64,000 bases of DNA from G963691885 sp963691885 (GTDB lineage: Bacteria; Pseudomonadota; Alphaproteobacteria; UBA8366; Aestuariispiraceae), in NCBI GenBank assembly GCA_963691885.1, contig OY829843.1:1364001-1428000 (forward strand), written 5' to 3'. Both the position numbers and the translations under genes were made by a program. The notes beneath the pieces are model-generated. The model made no database searches, was not told the DNA's origin, and worked only from the letters and a program-made list of their open reading frames with translations. This document shows positions 1-8,282 of the stretch, in pieces (position 1 is the stretch's first letter; each line of letters opens with the position of its first letter).

Positions 1-3000
1 TATGGCGGGCGCTGGGCACTTGCCGGCCTGGACCGGAACGGCCTCAGACCGCTTCGCTACGTCGTAACCGGGGACGGGCTTTTGATCGTTGGCTCCGAAG
101 TGGGCATGGTCAAGGTTGACGAAAAGACCGTCGTCGAGAAGGGCCGCATCGGTCCCGGTCAGATGATCGCTGTTAACCTGGCGGAAGGTCGCCTGTATCA
201 TGACCGCGCGCTTAAAGACCATGTAGCGGCAAAAGCCCCGTTTGGCGAGTGGGTGGAGAATATCAAGACGCTCGAATCCCTGCCTCAGGGCGACTCCACT
301 GCGCGTTTTGAGAAAGACGAATTGCGCCGTCGTATGGTTGCATATGGCTGGTCGCTGGAGGATCTGGAACTGATCCTGCAACCGATGATCGACGAGGGTA
401 AGGAAGCAACCGGGTCGATGGGTGACGACACACCGCTCGCGGTCCTGTCCGATCGCTATCGAGGGATGCATCACTACTTCCGTCAGAACTTCAGTCAGGT
501 GACGAACCCGCCGATCGACTCGCTTCGCGAACGCTCGGTGATGAGCCTGAAAACAAGGCTTGGAAATCTCGGCAATATCCTGGAACAGGATGAAAGCCAG
601 CTTGAAATTCTGGAACTAGACAGTCCGGTTCTGACCAACACGGACTACGCCCGGATCTCGGCCTATTTTGGTGATGGTGCCGCCGAGATCGACTGTACAT
701 TCGATCCCAATGCCGGGCCCGCTGCCCTACGTGAAGCAGTATATCGTGTCCAGCGTGAGGCAGAAGATGCCGTGCGCGGTGGCAGTCTGCATCTGATCCT
801 GTCGGACAAGGCTGTCTCCCAGGGGCGCGCCGCAATGCCAATGATCTTGGCAACAGCAGCTGTTCACACACATCTGGTGAAATCCGAACTGCGCACCTTT
901 ACTTCGATTGGCGTGAAATCCGGTGAATGTCTGGACGTGCACTATGTCGCCGTATTGATCGGCGTCGGTGCGACTTGCGTGAACCCCTATCTAGCCGAGG
1001 AAGCGATTGTGGATCGTCATAGCCGCAGCCTGGTAACAGCCATCAGTGCTGAAAAAGCGATTGCGAACTATGCAAAGTCAATTGGAGACGGGTTGCTGAA
1101 GGTTATGTCCAAGATGGGCATCTCGATCATCAGTTCCTATCGCGGCGGCCTGAACTTTGAAGCCGTCGGCCTTTCCAGATCTACGGTGAACGAGTTTTTC
1201 CCCGGACTGACATCCCGCATTTCAGGTATTGGTCTGACCGGTATCCAGCGGATCGTCCTGCGCCAGCATGACCGGGCATTCAATGATGACTTCGTCGCTT
1301 TGCCTGTCGGTGGTTTTTATCGCTATCGCCGAGGCGGTGAGGGCCATGCCTGGGAAGGGGACATGATCCATACATTGCAGACCGCGGTCGCAAGTGACAG
1401 CTACTCCATCTACAAGCGGTATGCCCAGGCCATTCGCGATCAGGATCCGGTTAATCTGCGTGACCTCATAGACTTTGATTTTCACGGCGAACAGATCCCG
1501 GTTGATGATGTCGAATCCATCACCGAGATTCGGAAGCGGTTGGTGGCACCGGGGATTTCACTTGGGGCGCTGTCCCCCCTCGCCCATGAGACGCTGTCCA
1601 TCGCGATGAACCGCATTGGGGCGCGTTCCGATTCCGGCGAGGGTGGTGAAGATCCGGCCCGTTACAGCCCGCGCTCCAATGGCGACAATGCGTCGAGTGC
1701 CATTAAGCAGGTTGCTTCAGGCCGGTTTGGCGTGACGGCAGAATATCTCAATAACTGTAAAGAGATTGAGATAAAAATGGCTCAGGGCGCAAAACCCGGC
1801 GAAGGGGGTCAGTTGCCCGGCTTCAAAGTCAGCAAGTTGATTGCGAAGCTTCGCAACTCCACAGAGGGTGTGACGCTAATCAGCCCGCCACCGCATCACG
1901 ATATTTACTCTATCGAGGATCTGGCGCAGCTGATCTATGACCTGAAACAGATCAACCCGGACGCCAAGGTTTGCGTTAAACTGGTGGCGCGGTCCGGTAT
2001 CGGTACCATTGCCGCTGGCGTTGCCAAGGCCCATGCCGATGTCATTCTGATTTCCGGCCATTCTGGTGGCACCGGGGCGAGCCCGCAAACCTCCATCAAA
2101 TATGCAGGACTGCCTTGGGAAATGGGCCTTTCCGAGGCGCATCAGGTGTTGACCCTTAACGGCTTGAGGCATCGGGTACGCCTCAGGGTTGATGGCGGGT
2201 TCCGTACCGGTCGCGACGTTGTCATTGCCGCGATCCTGGGTGCGGAGGAATATGGTCTGGGCACGGCAAGCCTTGTTGCCATGGGCTGCATCATGGTCCG
2301 TCAGTGCCATTCCAATACCTGCCCTGTTGGCGTCTGCACACAGGATCAGAGCCTGATCGATAAGTTCAACGGTTCACCTGAGAAAGTGGTCAATCTGTTC
2401 AGCTTTGTGGCTGAGGAAGTCCGCGAAATTCTGGCAAGCCTGGGCGCCCGCACATTGGAAGACGTGATCGGTCGGACCGAGCTTTTGGCGCAGGTCAGTC
2501 GGGGTGCCGATCATCTTGATGATCTCGATCTCAACCCGCTATTGGTGCGGGCGGATTCCGGGGACAAACCGGCGTTCTGCACCCTTGAGGGCCGAAATGA
2601 GGTGCCGGAAACTCTCGACTACCAGATGATCGAAGATGCAAGGGCACTCTTTGAAGATGGCGAGAAGATGCAGCTTCAATACAACATCCGGAACACACAC
2701 CGGGCAATTGGCACGAAGCTGAGTTCCAAGATCACCCGTCAGTTCGGGATGAAAGAACTGGCACCAGGTCACCTGACCGTTAGAATGCGTGGTTCCGCAG
2801 GTCAGTCGCTCGGTGCTTTTGCCGTTCAGGGTGTAAAGCTCGAAGTTCTGGGTGACGCCAATGACTATGTTGGTAAGGGCCTGTCAGGTGGCGGCATCGT
2901 CATCCGTCCGATCACGGTCAGCCCGCTTTCGAGCCAGGACAATGCCATTGTCGGAAACACGGTCCTTTACGGCGCGACAAGCGGAAGCCTTTACGCCGCC

Positions 3001-3429
3001 GGCCGGGCAGGGGAACGGTTCGCTGTTCGAAACTCCGGCGCGGTTGCGGTTGTCGAAGGTTGCGGCTCCAACGGATGCGAGTACATGACAGGGGGCGTTG
3101 TGACCATTCTGGGTCCGGTTGGCGACAACTTTGCGGCCGGGATGACCGGCGGCATGGCCTTTATCTATGACAGGGATAATGACTTCCAGCATCGTCTGAA
3201 TCCGGCCTCTGTTCAGGTTCACAGGCTGGAGACCGAATACTGGTCCGACTTCTGTAAGCGTCAGATCGAAGATCACTATCGGGAGACCCATTCAACCTGG
3301 GCGGACTCGCTTCTCGCGGATTGGGACAGTGTGAAAGGCAAGATCCTGCACATCGTTCCCCATGAGATCCTGGACAAGCTGGACCATCCGGTGACGCTGA
3401 ACGAAGCGGCTGAAATCCCGGCTGAATAG
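1..3429 (+). CDS. gltB: Glutamate synthase [NADPH] large subunit (5' truncated by window)
   Basis: The reading frame is open from base 1, so the gene starts outside the window; 1142 residues are visible of about 1500 usual for the family. The enzyme makes two glutamates from glutamine and 2-oxoglutarate with electrons from the GltD subunit. The missing part is most of the N-terminal class II glutamine amidotransferase domain; its end is seen at the window start (LDRNGLRP). Then come the central domain, the FMN-binding synthase domain (GHSGGTGASP; RVDGGFRTG), the 3Fe-4S cysteine cluster (CHSNTCPVGVC) and the C-terminal GXGXG beta-helix domain (GGGIVIRP, EGCGSNGCEYMTGG). It ends with TAG. A DUF2256 frame follows at once in the same reading frame. 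Family identification is firm. Confidence 0.97.
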   Translation, partial: YGGRWALAGLDRNGLRPLRYVVTGDGLLIVGSEVGMVKVDEKTVVEKGRIGPGQMIAVNLAEGRLYHDRALKDHVAAKAPFGEWVENIKTLESLPQGDSTARFEKDELRRRMVAYGWSLEDLELILQPMIDEGKEATGSMGDDTPLAVLSDRYRGMHHYFRQNFSQVTNPPIDSLRERSVMSLKTRLGNLGNILEQDESQLEILELDSPVLTNTDYARISAYFGDGAAEIDCTFDPNAGPAALREAVYRVQREAEDAVRGGSLHLILSDKAVSQGRAAMPMILATAAVHTHLVKSELRTFTSIGVKSGECLDVHYVAVLIGVGATCVNPYLAEEAIVDRHSRSLVTAISAEKAIANYAKSIGDGLLKVMSKMGISIISSYRGGLNFEAVGLSRSTVNEFFPGLTSRISGIGLTGIQRIVLRQHDRAFNDDFVALPVGGFYRYRRGGEGHAWEGDMIHTLQTAVASDSYSIYKRYAQAIRDQDPVNLRDLIDFDFHGEQIPVDDVESITEIRKRLVAPGISLGALSPLAHETLSIAMNRIGARSDSGEGGEDPARYSPRSNGDNASSAIKQVASGRFGVTAEYLNNCKEIEIKMAQGAKPGEGGQLPGFKVSKLIAKLRNSTEGVTLISPPPHHDIYSIEDLAQLIYDLKQINPDAKVCVKLVARSGIGTIAAGVAKAHADVILISGHSGGTGASPQTSIKYAGLPWEMGLSEAHQVLTLNGLRHRVRLRVDGGFRTGRDVVIAAILGAEEYGLGTASLVAMGCIMVRQCHSNTCPVGVCTQDQSLIDKFNGSPEKVVNLFSFVAEEVREILASLGARTLEDVIGRTELLAQVSRGADHLDDLDLNPLLVRADSGDKPAFCTLEGRNEVPETLDYQMIEDARALFEDGEKMQLQYNIRNTHRAIGTKLSSKITRQFGMKELAPGHLTVRMRGSAGQSLGAFAVQGVKLEVLGDANDYVGKGLSGGGIVIRPITVSPLSSQDNAIVGNTVLYGATSGSLYAAGRAGERFAVRNSGAVAVVEGCGSNGCEYMTGGVVTILGPVGDNFAAGMTGGMAFIYDRDNDFQHRLNPASVQVHRLETEYWSDFCKRQIEDHYRETHSTWADSLLADWDSVKGKILHIVPHEILDKLDHPVTLNEAAEIPAE

Positions 3430-3441
3430 GGACCCGGACGC

Positions 3442-3600
3442 ATTCCACACAGAAAGCCGAACCTGCCGGAGAAGACCTGCCGCACTTGCGGCAGGCCATT
3501 TTCCTGGCGCAAAAAATGGGCGTCCGTCTGGGATGAGGTTTTGTATTGCTCAGAACGCTGTCGCCGAAACCGGCCTGCAAAAAAGGATGCAAAGGTGTGA
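3442..3600 (+). CDS. DUF2256 zinc-finger small protein, apparent ATT start
   Basis: A 52-residue frame reads I/M-PHRKPNLPEKTC..., then a C-x2-C pair, the WRKKW stretch, and a C-x3-C pair (YCSERC). This is the usual DUF2256 pattern, whose members commonly begin MPH-K-PNLP. In this frame there is no ATG, GTG or TTG between the gltB stop and the conserved part; the codon at the family's Met position is ATT (3442-3444), with AGGGA 9 nt upstream. The frame is the same as gltB, so it lies directly behind the gltB TAG. Function of the family is unknown; a small zinc-binding protein is inferred from the four cysteines. The start could instead reflect an ATG-to-ATT mutation or base error. Confidence 0.72.
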   Translation: MPHRKPNLPEKTCRTCGRPFSWRKKWASVWDEVLYCSERCRRNRPAKKDAKV

Positions 3601-3619
3601 CAGTAATTTACCCGGCGCG

Positions 3620-3639
3620 GTCATCAAAACACTGATGAC
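3620..3639. repeat. Perfect inverted repeat behind DUF2256
   Basis: GTCATCA and TGATGAC form 7-bp arms around a 6-nt loop (AAACAC), 20 bp past the DUF2256 stop. It could be a weak terminator hairpin for the gltB/DUF2256 transcript. No T-run follows directly, so a role in termination is unproven. Confidence 0.35.
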
Positions 3640-3709
3640 TTCAGGCAGGCATTTTAATTGCGACATTCTGCCCTATGTCTCCAGACAACATGTGTTTTTG
3701 ACTTTCAAT

Positions 3710-3731
3710 TGACCCCACCAATACGGGGTCA
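3710..3731. promoter_or_regulatory. Inverted repeat upstream of yghU (putative operator)
   Basis: TGACCCC (3710-3716) and GGGGTCA (3725-3731) are perfect 7-bp inverted arms with an 8-nt spacer, 28 bp before the yghU ATG. The position fits an operator or a leader hairpin. The regulator is unknown. Confidence 0.4.
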
Positions 3732-3759
3732 GCTTAATCTATGAAATGGAAAAATCTGA

Positions 3760-4635
3760 ATGTCTGACGAAACCTATACACCGCCTAAAGTCTGGAAATG
3801 GGAACAGGGGAATGGCGGCAAATTTGCCAATATCAACCGCCCGATCGCCGGCTCCACCCATGAAAAGGATCTGCCCGTAGGCAAGCACCCGTTGCAACTT
3901 TACTCCCTCGCAACACCAAACGGCGTCAAAGTAACCGTCATGCTGGAAGAGCTGCTGGCAAAAGGTCACACAGGTGCTGAATACGATGCCTGGCTGATCA
4001 AGATTGGCGATGGCGACCAGTTCGGCAGCGGGTTTGTTGGTGCAAACCCCAACTCCAAGATTCCGGCCCTGATGGATCACAGCACGGCAACACCAACGCG
4101 GGTCTTTGAATCCGGCTCGATCTTGCTCTATCTCGCGGAAAAATTTGGTGAATTTCTGCCAACAGATCCGGCCCAGCGCACCGAGACTTTGAACTGGCTA
4201 TTCTGGCAAATGGGCAGCGCCCCTTATCTGGGCGGCGGCTTCGGTCATTTCTATGCCTATGCGCCGATCAAGATCCAATACGCGATTGACCGCTTTTCAA
4301 TGGAAACCAAGCGTCAGCTCGATGTCCTCGACCGCCAGTTGGCAGAGAACGAGTATATGGCGGGCGACACCTATACGATCGCTGATATGGCCATCTGGCC
4401 CTGGTATGGCAGCGTTGTTGCGGGGACGATCTATAACGACTCTGCAACCTTCCTTGAAGCAGAGAGCTATACAAATGTCGTGCGCTGGCACAAACAGATC
4501 GCAGCCCGTGAGGCCGTCATTCGGGGCCGTATGGTGAACCGTATGGCCGGTGAACCGTCCGAACAGCTGCGGGAACGGCACGATGCCTCTGATTTTGAGA
4601 CCCAAACCTGGGACAAAATCGGCACCGACGACTGA
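3760..4635 (+). CDS. yghU: Glutathione-dependent disulfide-bond oxidoreductase, YghU family
   Basis: A 291-residue cytosolic protein of the Nu-class GST family (YghU/YfcG), which reduces disulfides using glutathione rather than conjugating it. It has the long YghU N-terminal extension (about residues 1-45), then the thioredoxin-fold domain (LYSLATPNGVKVTVMLEE, NPNSKIPALMD, FESGSILLYLAEKFG) and the all-helical C-terminal domain (YTIADMAIWPWYG). Length matches the family. The ATG is preceded by a GGAAAAA ribosome site. It stands alone between an inverted repeat upstream and a strong terminator downstream. Identification as YghU is firm from the extension plus the domain pair; substrate is not known. 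Confidence 0.93.
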   Translation: MSDETYTPPKVWKWEQGNGGKFANINRPIAGSTHEKDLPVGKHPLQLYSLATPNGVKVTVMLEELLAKGHTGAEYDAWLIKIGDGDQFGSGFVGANPNSKIPALMDHSTATPTRVFESGSILLYLAEKFGEFLPTDPAQRTETLNWLFWQMGSAPYLGGGFGHFYAYAPIKIQYAIDRFSMETKRQLDVLDRQLAENEYMAGDTYTIADMAIWPWYGSVVAGTIYNDSATFLEAESYTNVVRWHKQIAAREAVIRGRMVNRMAGEPSEQLRERHDASDFETQTWDKIGTDD

Positions 4636-4656
4636 TCCGACACGTTAACCTGAACG

Positions 4657-4691
4657 CGGCCCCGGCAGAGCAATCCGACCGGGGCCGTTTT
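4657..4691 (+). terminator. Rho-independent terminator of yghU
   Basis: CGGCCCCGG (4657-4665) and CCGGGGCCG (4679-4687) form a perfect 9-bp GC stem with a 13-nt loop, directly followed by TTTT. It sits 21 bp after the yghU stop and before the converging SnoaL-like gene. Confidence 0.9.
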
Positions 4692-4705
4692 CATGTTCAA
4701 TCCAC

Positions 4706-5476
4706 TCAGAATTTTCCATTCTGGTTTTTCCACTGAGATTTCAGTGCGATGAGTTCCGTCGTATCCCAATGCTCCACAATCTTTCCGTCTTCTACCCGGA
4801 ACAGGTCATAGAACGCTGCCGGGTTTCCGCTGACCTGACCTTCGGATTGACCAAGCACATAGTTTCCCTCTGCCAGAACGCGGTGCAGAAACTGATAATT
4901 GATCCGCCTCTTCGCGTCCTCATCCTGTGCAAGCAGGGCTTGCTCAAGAGCCCCCTGGGCGCAGGTCAGATGCGGATTGTGTTCTACGAAGTCGGTACGA
5001 TTCATAAAACTCGCTATCTGGTCTACACGGTCGGCGATCAGGACTGTTTCAATAAAGCATCGCACCAGATCACGATTGTCTTCTGTCTTTTCAAGATCCG
5101 ATGCATCAACAGGTCCATCCACCATGCTGCGGCCATCTGCATTTGGTCCCATTCGTTTCTGAATATTGTCCCAATGTTCCACCGCACGGCCATCTTCAAA
5201 CCGGAATACTTCAAAGCCTATATTGCGTCTGGAAAAGTCGTATTCGGTATGGGCAAACACAAAATCACCGTCCTGAAAGGCGCGAACCACGGCAACCCGT
5301 GGGTTGGTTTGCGAGAGACGCTTGAACAAAGCAGCCAGCCCCTCACTGCCCTCATGGGTTTGCGGATTATGCTGAATATACTTCGCCTCGTTCACAAAAC
5401 CTGCCGGGTCCGGATCACCCGTTTGGATGCTCAACAACAAGGCGCGAATTTTCTCCCGGTTCGATAGTTTTTCCAC
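4706..5476 (-). CDS. Double SnoaL-like (NTF2-fold) domain protein
   Basis: 256 residues built from two similar halves, each of the SnoaL/NTF2-like type: the first ends ...FEVFRFEDGRAVEHWDNIQ, the second ...YDLFRVEDGKIVEHWDTTE. Such domains form cone-shaped pockets and occur in polyketide cyclases, hydrolases and ligand-binding proteins; no reaction can be assigned. The frame is open further upstream, but that extension would run into the divergent gene at 5601. A GTG start at 5476 with GGAGGGG 7 nt upstream is the best start. It faces the PAS_5 protein gene across a 124-bp divergent promoter region. Confidence 0.78.
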   Translation of the reverse strand: MEKLSNREKIRALLLSIQTGDPDPAGFVNEAKYIQHNPQTHEGSEGLAALFKRLSQTNPRVAVVRAFQDGDFVFAHTEYDFSRRNIGFEVFRFEDGRAVEHWDNIQKRMGPNADGRSMVDGPVDASDLEKTEDNRDLVRCFIETVLIADRVDQIASFMNRTDFVEHNPHLTCAQGALEQALLAQDEDAKRRINYQFLHRVLAEGNYVLGQSEGQVSGNPAAFYDLFRVEDGKIVEHWDTTELIALKSQWKNQNGKF

Positions 5477-5600
5477 CTTGCACCCCTCCACACCCGCTGT
5501 TTCAAAAATTATAGGCCAAGCTAAACAACGGTTCCATTGCCAGCCCCTTATATATGAAGTAGAACTAACCAGATGTTTTATCTTCTGAGTGGTATGAACC

Positions 5601-6095
5601 ATGCTGTCACCGGGTATTGACCAGGCATTCTTCGCGTCCAACAGGTCAATCGACGTCGAGACGCTTCGTTTGAACCATCCGATACGGGCCTTTTTTGACG
5701 TGTATCGGGTTTTAGCGGACAGCACTGGCTACTTCGAAAAGTCGGCTTTCATCCCGGCAGAACACCCCAAGTTGTTGCCTTGGATTCAGATTTTCGAACT
5801 CCAGCCCGACGGGCTTTTCTCTTGCCGCTTAATGGGCAGTGAAGTCGCCGAACTATTGGGGGGAGACTACACGGGTTGGCTGTTGAAAGACTATGTGAGT
5901 CCACCCGTCTATCGGTTGCGGTCTGACGAATTCCGCCAGGCGCTTGACGATGGCGTCCCGGTTTTCAGCGCGTCTCTCGTCCCGATTGAGGGGCGCAGCC
6001 ACATGAATGTCGTCCGCGGCGCCTTTCCCTGCAGGCAGGACGACAAGCGGTTTGTATTTCTGCCACTGGCCGCCGTTGATGCGTCGCTAATATAG
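5601..6095 (+). CDS. PAS_5-type sensory domain protein
   Basis: A 164-residue single-domain protein resembling the PAS_5 family common in alphaproteobacteria. The tell-tale pieces are FIPAEHPKLLPWIQIFEL, FSCRLMGSEVAELLGGDYTG and the closing FVFLPLAAVD. These proteins lack an output domain; a ligand-binding or regulatory role is assumed from the fold. No signal peptide or membrane segment is seen. It is transcribed divergently from the SnoaL-like gene. Start at ATG 5601 has only a weak ribosome site. Confidence 0.7.
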   Translation: MLSPGIDQAFFASNRSIDVETLRLNHPIRAFFDVYRVLADSTGYFEKSAFIPAEHPKLLPWIQIFELQPDGLFSCRLMGSEVAELLGGDYTGWLLKDYVSPPVYRLRSDEFRQALDDGVPVFSASLVPIEGRSHMNVVRGAFPCRQDDKRFVFLPLAAVDASLI

Positions 6096-6136
6096 AAATC
6101 CGCCGCTGATCGATGTCAGGCCCCAAAAACGCCTCC

Positions 6137-6622
6137 TTATGGCGTGGCGGGCACTGTATCCCTTTGCATGAGCCGCATGAATATCATGGCATGTGTCACC
6201 AACAGCAAAGGCACAAGGAATGTCGGGATGAACCAGGTTGGGCCGAAATTGCTCGATGATTCAGCCAGATAGAAGGCATTCATCAGATCAGCCGTTCCAA
6301 CTATGTTGAAGATCCAGACCAATGGGATGGCGATGGTCAGCCTGACCCGCAATGCGATCAATGCCGCAAAGGCCAGGATGGCTGATGCGAGATCACCGTA
6401 TCCAGCCCAGAAGGCGAATGTTCCCGAAATGCTCTCTTGATTTAAGGTCGGTACCAGAAAACTCATCCCGATATGTCGACTGATATGAGGAAGTATCAAG
6501 AGCGATATTGCCGTTGTAGGGCTTAGTTTTCTGAGCCAAGGCCCCAGGTACCAAACAGCAATCAACGCAAATGCCGCCAGGCTCATCATGAACTGAAGAA
6601 AGAAGATCATTTGTGAAGTCAT
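6137..6622 (-). CDS. Small integral membrane protein, unknown function
   Basis: 161 residues, strongly hydrophobic, with about five predicted membrane segments (near residues 5-27, 35-55, 70-90, 95-115 and 128-150 by eye). I do not recognise the family. The start at 6622 is chosen because CGGAG lies about 7 nt upstream; the open frame extends to 6676 but without a ribosome site. It is divergent from a TetR-type regulator, and the intervening DNA carries palindromes, so it is probably the target of that regulator. A transport or redox role would be guesswork. Confidence 0.68.
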   Translation of the reverse strand: MTSQMIFFLQFMMSLAAFALIAVWYLGPWLRKLSPTTAISLLILPHISRHIGMSFLVPTLNQESISGTFAFWAGYGDLASAILAFAALIALRVRLTIAIPLVWIFNIVGTADLMNAFYLAESSSNFGPTWFIPTFLVPLLLVTHAMIFMRLMQRDTVPATP

Positions 6623-6682
6623 TGGGTTTCTCCGGGCTTGAAAATCTGGTCGGACAGATACGACATGAGCCGCCATTTCATT

Positions 6683-6702
6683 TAGATGATAATTGTAATC
6701 TA
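6683..6702. promoter_or_regulatory. Near-palindrome between the TetR gene and its neighbour (putative TetR operator)
   Basis: TAGATGATAATTGTAATCTA is a 20-bp imperfect palindrome with perfect TAGAT/ATCTA ends and an AATT centre; 16 of 20 positions are symmetric. It lies in the 131-bp divergent intergenic region, the classic place for a TetR-family operator. Confidence 0.55.
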
Positions 6703-6709
6703 TTTATAG

Positions 6710-6723
6710 ATGATGTACATAAT
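6710..6723. promoter_or_regulatory. Second palindrome in the TetR intergenic region
   Basis: ATGATGTACATAAT has a perfect ATGTACAT core with AT flanks. The heptamer AGATGAT occurs at 6684 and again at 6708, 24 bp apart, linking this site to the first palindrome. It ends 30 bp before the tetR start. Confidence 0.42.
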
Positions 6724-6753
6724 TTTAAAAGTCAACAATTGTGAGAGACAGAA

Positions 6754-7335
6754 ATGCCCAGGATGTCCGAAGCCGATAAAAAACGCAGCTATCACCGGAT
6801 CGTGGAAGCCGCGTCCAGGCTGTTCCGCGAGAGGGGTATAGAATTGACAAGCGTGTCCGATGTCATGTCAGCGGCTGGCATGACCCATGGCGGCTTTTAT
6901 CGCCATTTTGACTCCAAAGATGCGTTGGTGGCTAGGGCCTTCCAACATGCTATGGATCATGCCGTATCCCGGGTTGAAGCGGCGCAAACACCACAATCCC
7001 GAAGCCAGGCGCAAGAGGCGTATATCGCAGAGTATCTCTCTCTGCCTCATTCTCGAGTCCCGGAACGGGGCTGTCCAATTGCAGCACTTGGCACCGAGGC
7101 CGGACGGTCGGGCGGCAGCGTTCAGGCCGAGGCAGCGGCCGCCGCAAAGCGTATGGCCCAAATCCTGAACGACCCGGACCGGGAAAACGAAACACTGGGG
7201 ATTGCCGTAACGGCTTTAATGGTCGGCGCGGTCCAAATTGCCAGGCTTTCTGAAGACCAGGAGGATCGCAACAAGGTTCTGTCAGCCGGCAGAAGCGCAG
7301 TCTCCTTATTACAAAAGAGCTTGGCAGCACCCTAA
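6754..7335 (+). CDS. TetR/AcrR-family transcriptional regulator
   Basis: 193 residues. The N-terminal helix-turn-helix (about residues 10-55) is typical: RIVEAASRLFRERG, then TSVSDVMSAAGMTHGGFYRHFDSKDALV. The C-terminal part, with RGCPIAALGTEAGR, resembles the TetR_C group found in regulators of small efflux or redox genes. It is divergent from the membrane protein at 6137-6622, with palindromes between, so local auto- and cross-repression is the likely scheme. The inducer is not evident. Confidence 0.9.
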   Translation: MPRMSEADKKRSYHRIVEAASRLFRERGIELTSVSDVMSAAGMTHGGFYRHFDSKDALVARAFQHAMDHAVSRVEAAQTPQSRSQAQEAYIAEYLSLPHSRVPERGCPIAALGTEAGRSGGSVQAEAAAAAKRMAQILNDPDRENETLGIAVTALMVGAVQIARLSEDQEDRNKVLSAGRSAVSLLQKSLAAP

Positions 7336-7440
7336 ATTCGAGTTTCATTTGCTTTTCAAAAAGCCCGATATTCGTCGACTGTAACAGTAAGATAGAGACG
7401 GTGGCTCATTCTTGATAAAAGGCGTATGAAGGAACCCACC

Positions 7441-7452
7441 TCTTGTACAAGA
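7441..7452. promoter_or_regulatory. 12-bp perfect palindrome upstream of the Spy-like gene
   Basis: TCTTGTACAAGA is a perfect palindrome 49 bp before the start of the periplasmic Spy-like protein. Position and symmetry suggest an operator; no regulator is assigned. Confidence 0.35.
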
Positions 7453-7501
7453 TGATATTTTTACAGGTTTTTGGGATCCTGAAACTGGAAAGGTTCGTGA
7501 A

Positions 7502-8089
7502 ATGAAACACCTGGCTTCTACTCTTCTATGTGCGTTCTTGGCGTCTTCAGCCTACGCGGCTGGCAATCATGGCAGCCACAGCTCTCTTTACGCAGGAGAG
7601 GAAAAGCGGGATATCAAGAGCCTTTCCCCCGCCGATATTGCCGAAATGACCCGAGGCGGTGGCTGGGGTTTGGCAAAAGCAGCGGAATTGAACGGTGTCC
7701 CCGGTCCAATGCATTTACTGGAACTGAAAGATGAAATCCCATTGAGCCCTGATCAGGTTCAGAAAATTGAAACCCTCTATGACGAAATGAAGGCATCAGC
7801 CGTTGAACTCGGCAAAGAACTCATCAGGCTGGAGCGTGAGCTGGAGTTACAGTTTCAGAACAGGACTGTTACAAATGCCTCTCTCAAAGAATCACTTAGC
7901 GCAATTTCGGATACCCGCGAGACGCTGCGCTATACCCATCTCGCCACGCATCTGGAGACACCCCAGATTTTGTCGCCGGCCCAAATCGAGCGGTATAACT
8001 TTCTTCGCGGTTACTCCAATGGTGGGCCGTGCGCAAATCCGCCAAAGGGGCATGATCTGGAAAAATGGCGCCGACACAACAACTGCTAG
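7502..8089 (+). CDS. Spy/CpxP-like periplasmic protein
   Basis: 195 residues. A signal peptide is visible (MKHLASTLLCAFLASSAYAA, cleavage near residue 20), so the product is exported. The mature part is helical, with LSPDQVQKIETLYDEM, an amphipathic stretch rich in Glu/Leu, and LSPAQIERYNFLRGY; the LSP-x-Q repeats recall the LTXXQ motif of Spy/CpxP chaperones and metal-sensing relatives such as CnrX. The ribosome site is AAAGG before ATG 7502. A stress-chaperone or metal-related role is inferred from fold only. A 12-bp palindrome lies in the promoter region. Confidence 0.68.
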   Translation: MKHLASTLLCAFLASSAYAAGNHGSHSSLYAGEEKRDIKSLSPADIAEMTRGGGWGLAKAAELNGVPGPMHLLELKDEIPLSPDQVQKIETLYDEMKASAVELGKELIRLERELELQFQNRTVTNASLKESLSAISDTRETLRYTHLATHLETPQILSPAQIERYNFLRGYSNGGPCANPPKGHDLEKWRRHNNC

Positions 8090-8180
8090 GCTCTCACACC
8101 AATCTGATGCTTGTTATGCCTTTGCATGTTCTGGCAAAACCCTTTTGCATAGCGACAATCTTAGAGCTTCTATGAGATAA

Positions 8181-8209
8181 TTGACACCTATTCAGTAATT
8201 GCGACTAAA
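8181..8209 (+). promoter_or_regulatory. Putative promoter of the CHASE2-phosphatase gene
   Basis: TTGACA at 8181-8186 is a perfect -35 box; a 17-bp spacer leads to ACTAAA at 8204, a weak -10. It lies about 75 bp before the GTG start at 8283. Confidence 0.3.
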
Positions 8210-8282
8210 AACGACCGAGGTCCACTGGGTCTCAAGTTAAAAGAGGCAACGCAGAGCACGAGAGTTCGATCGGGTAACGCTA

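Noticed and set aside
5477..5725. N-terminal extension of the SnoaL-like gene
   Set aside because: It would overlap the divergent PAS gene, has no domain match and no ribosome site; GTG 5476 with GGAGGGG is better.
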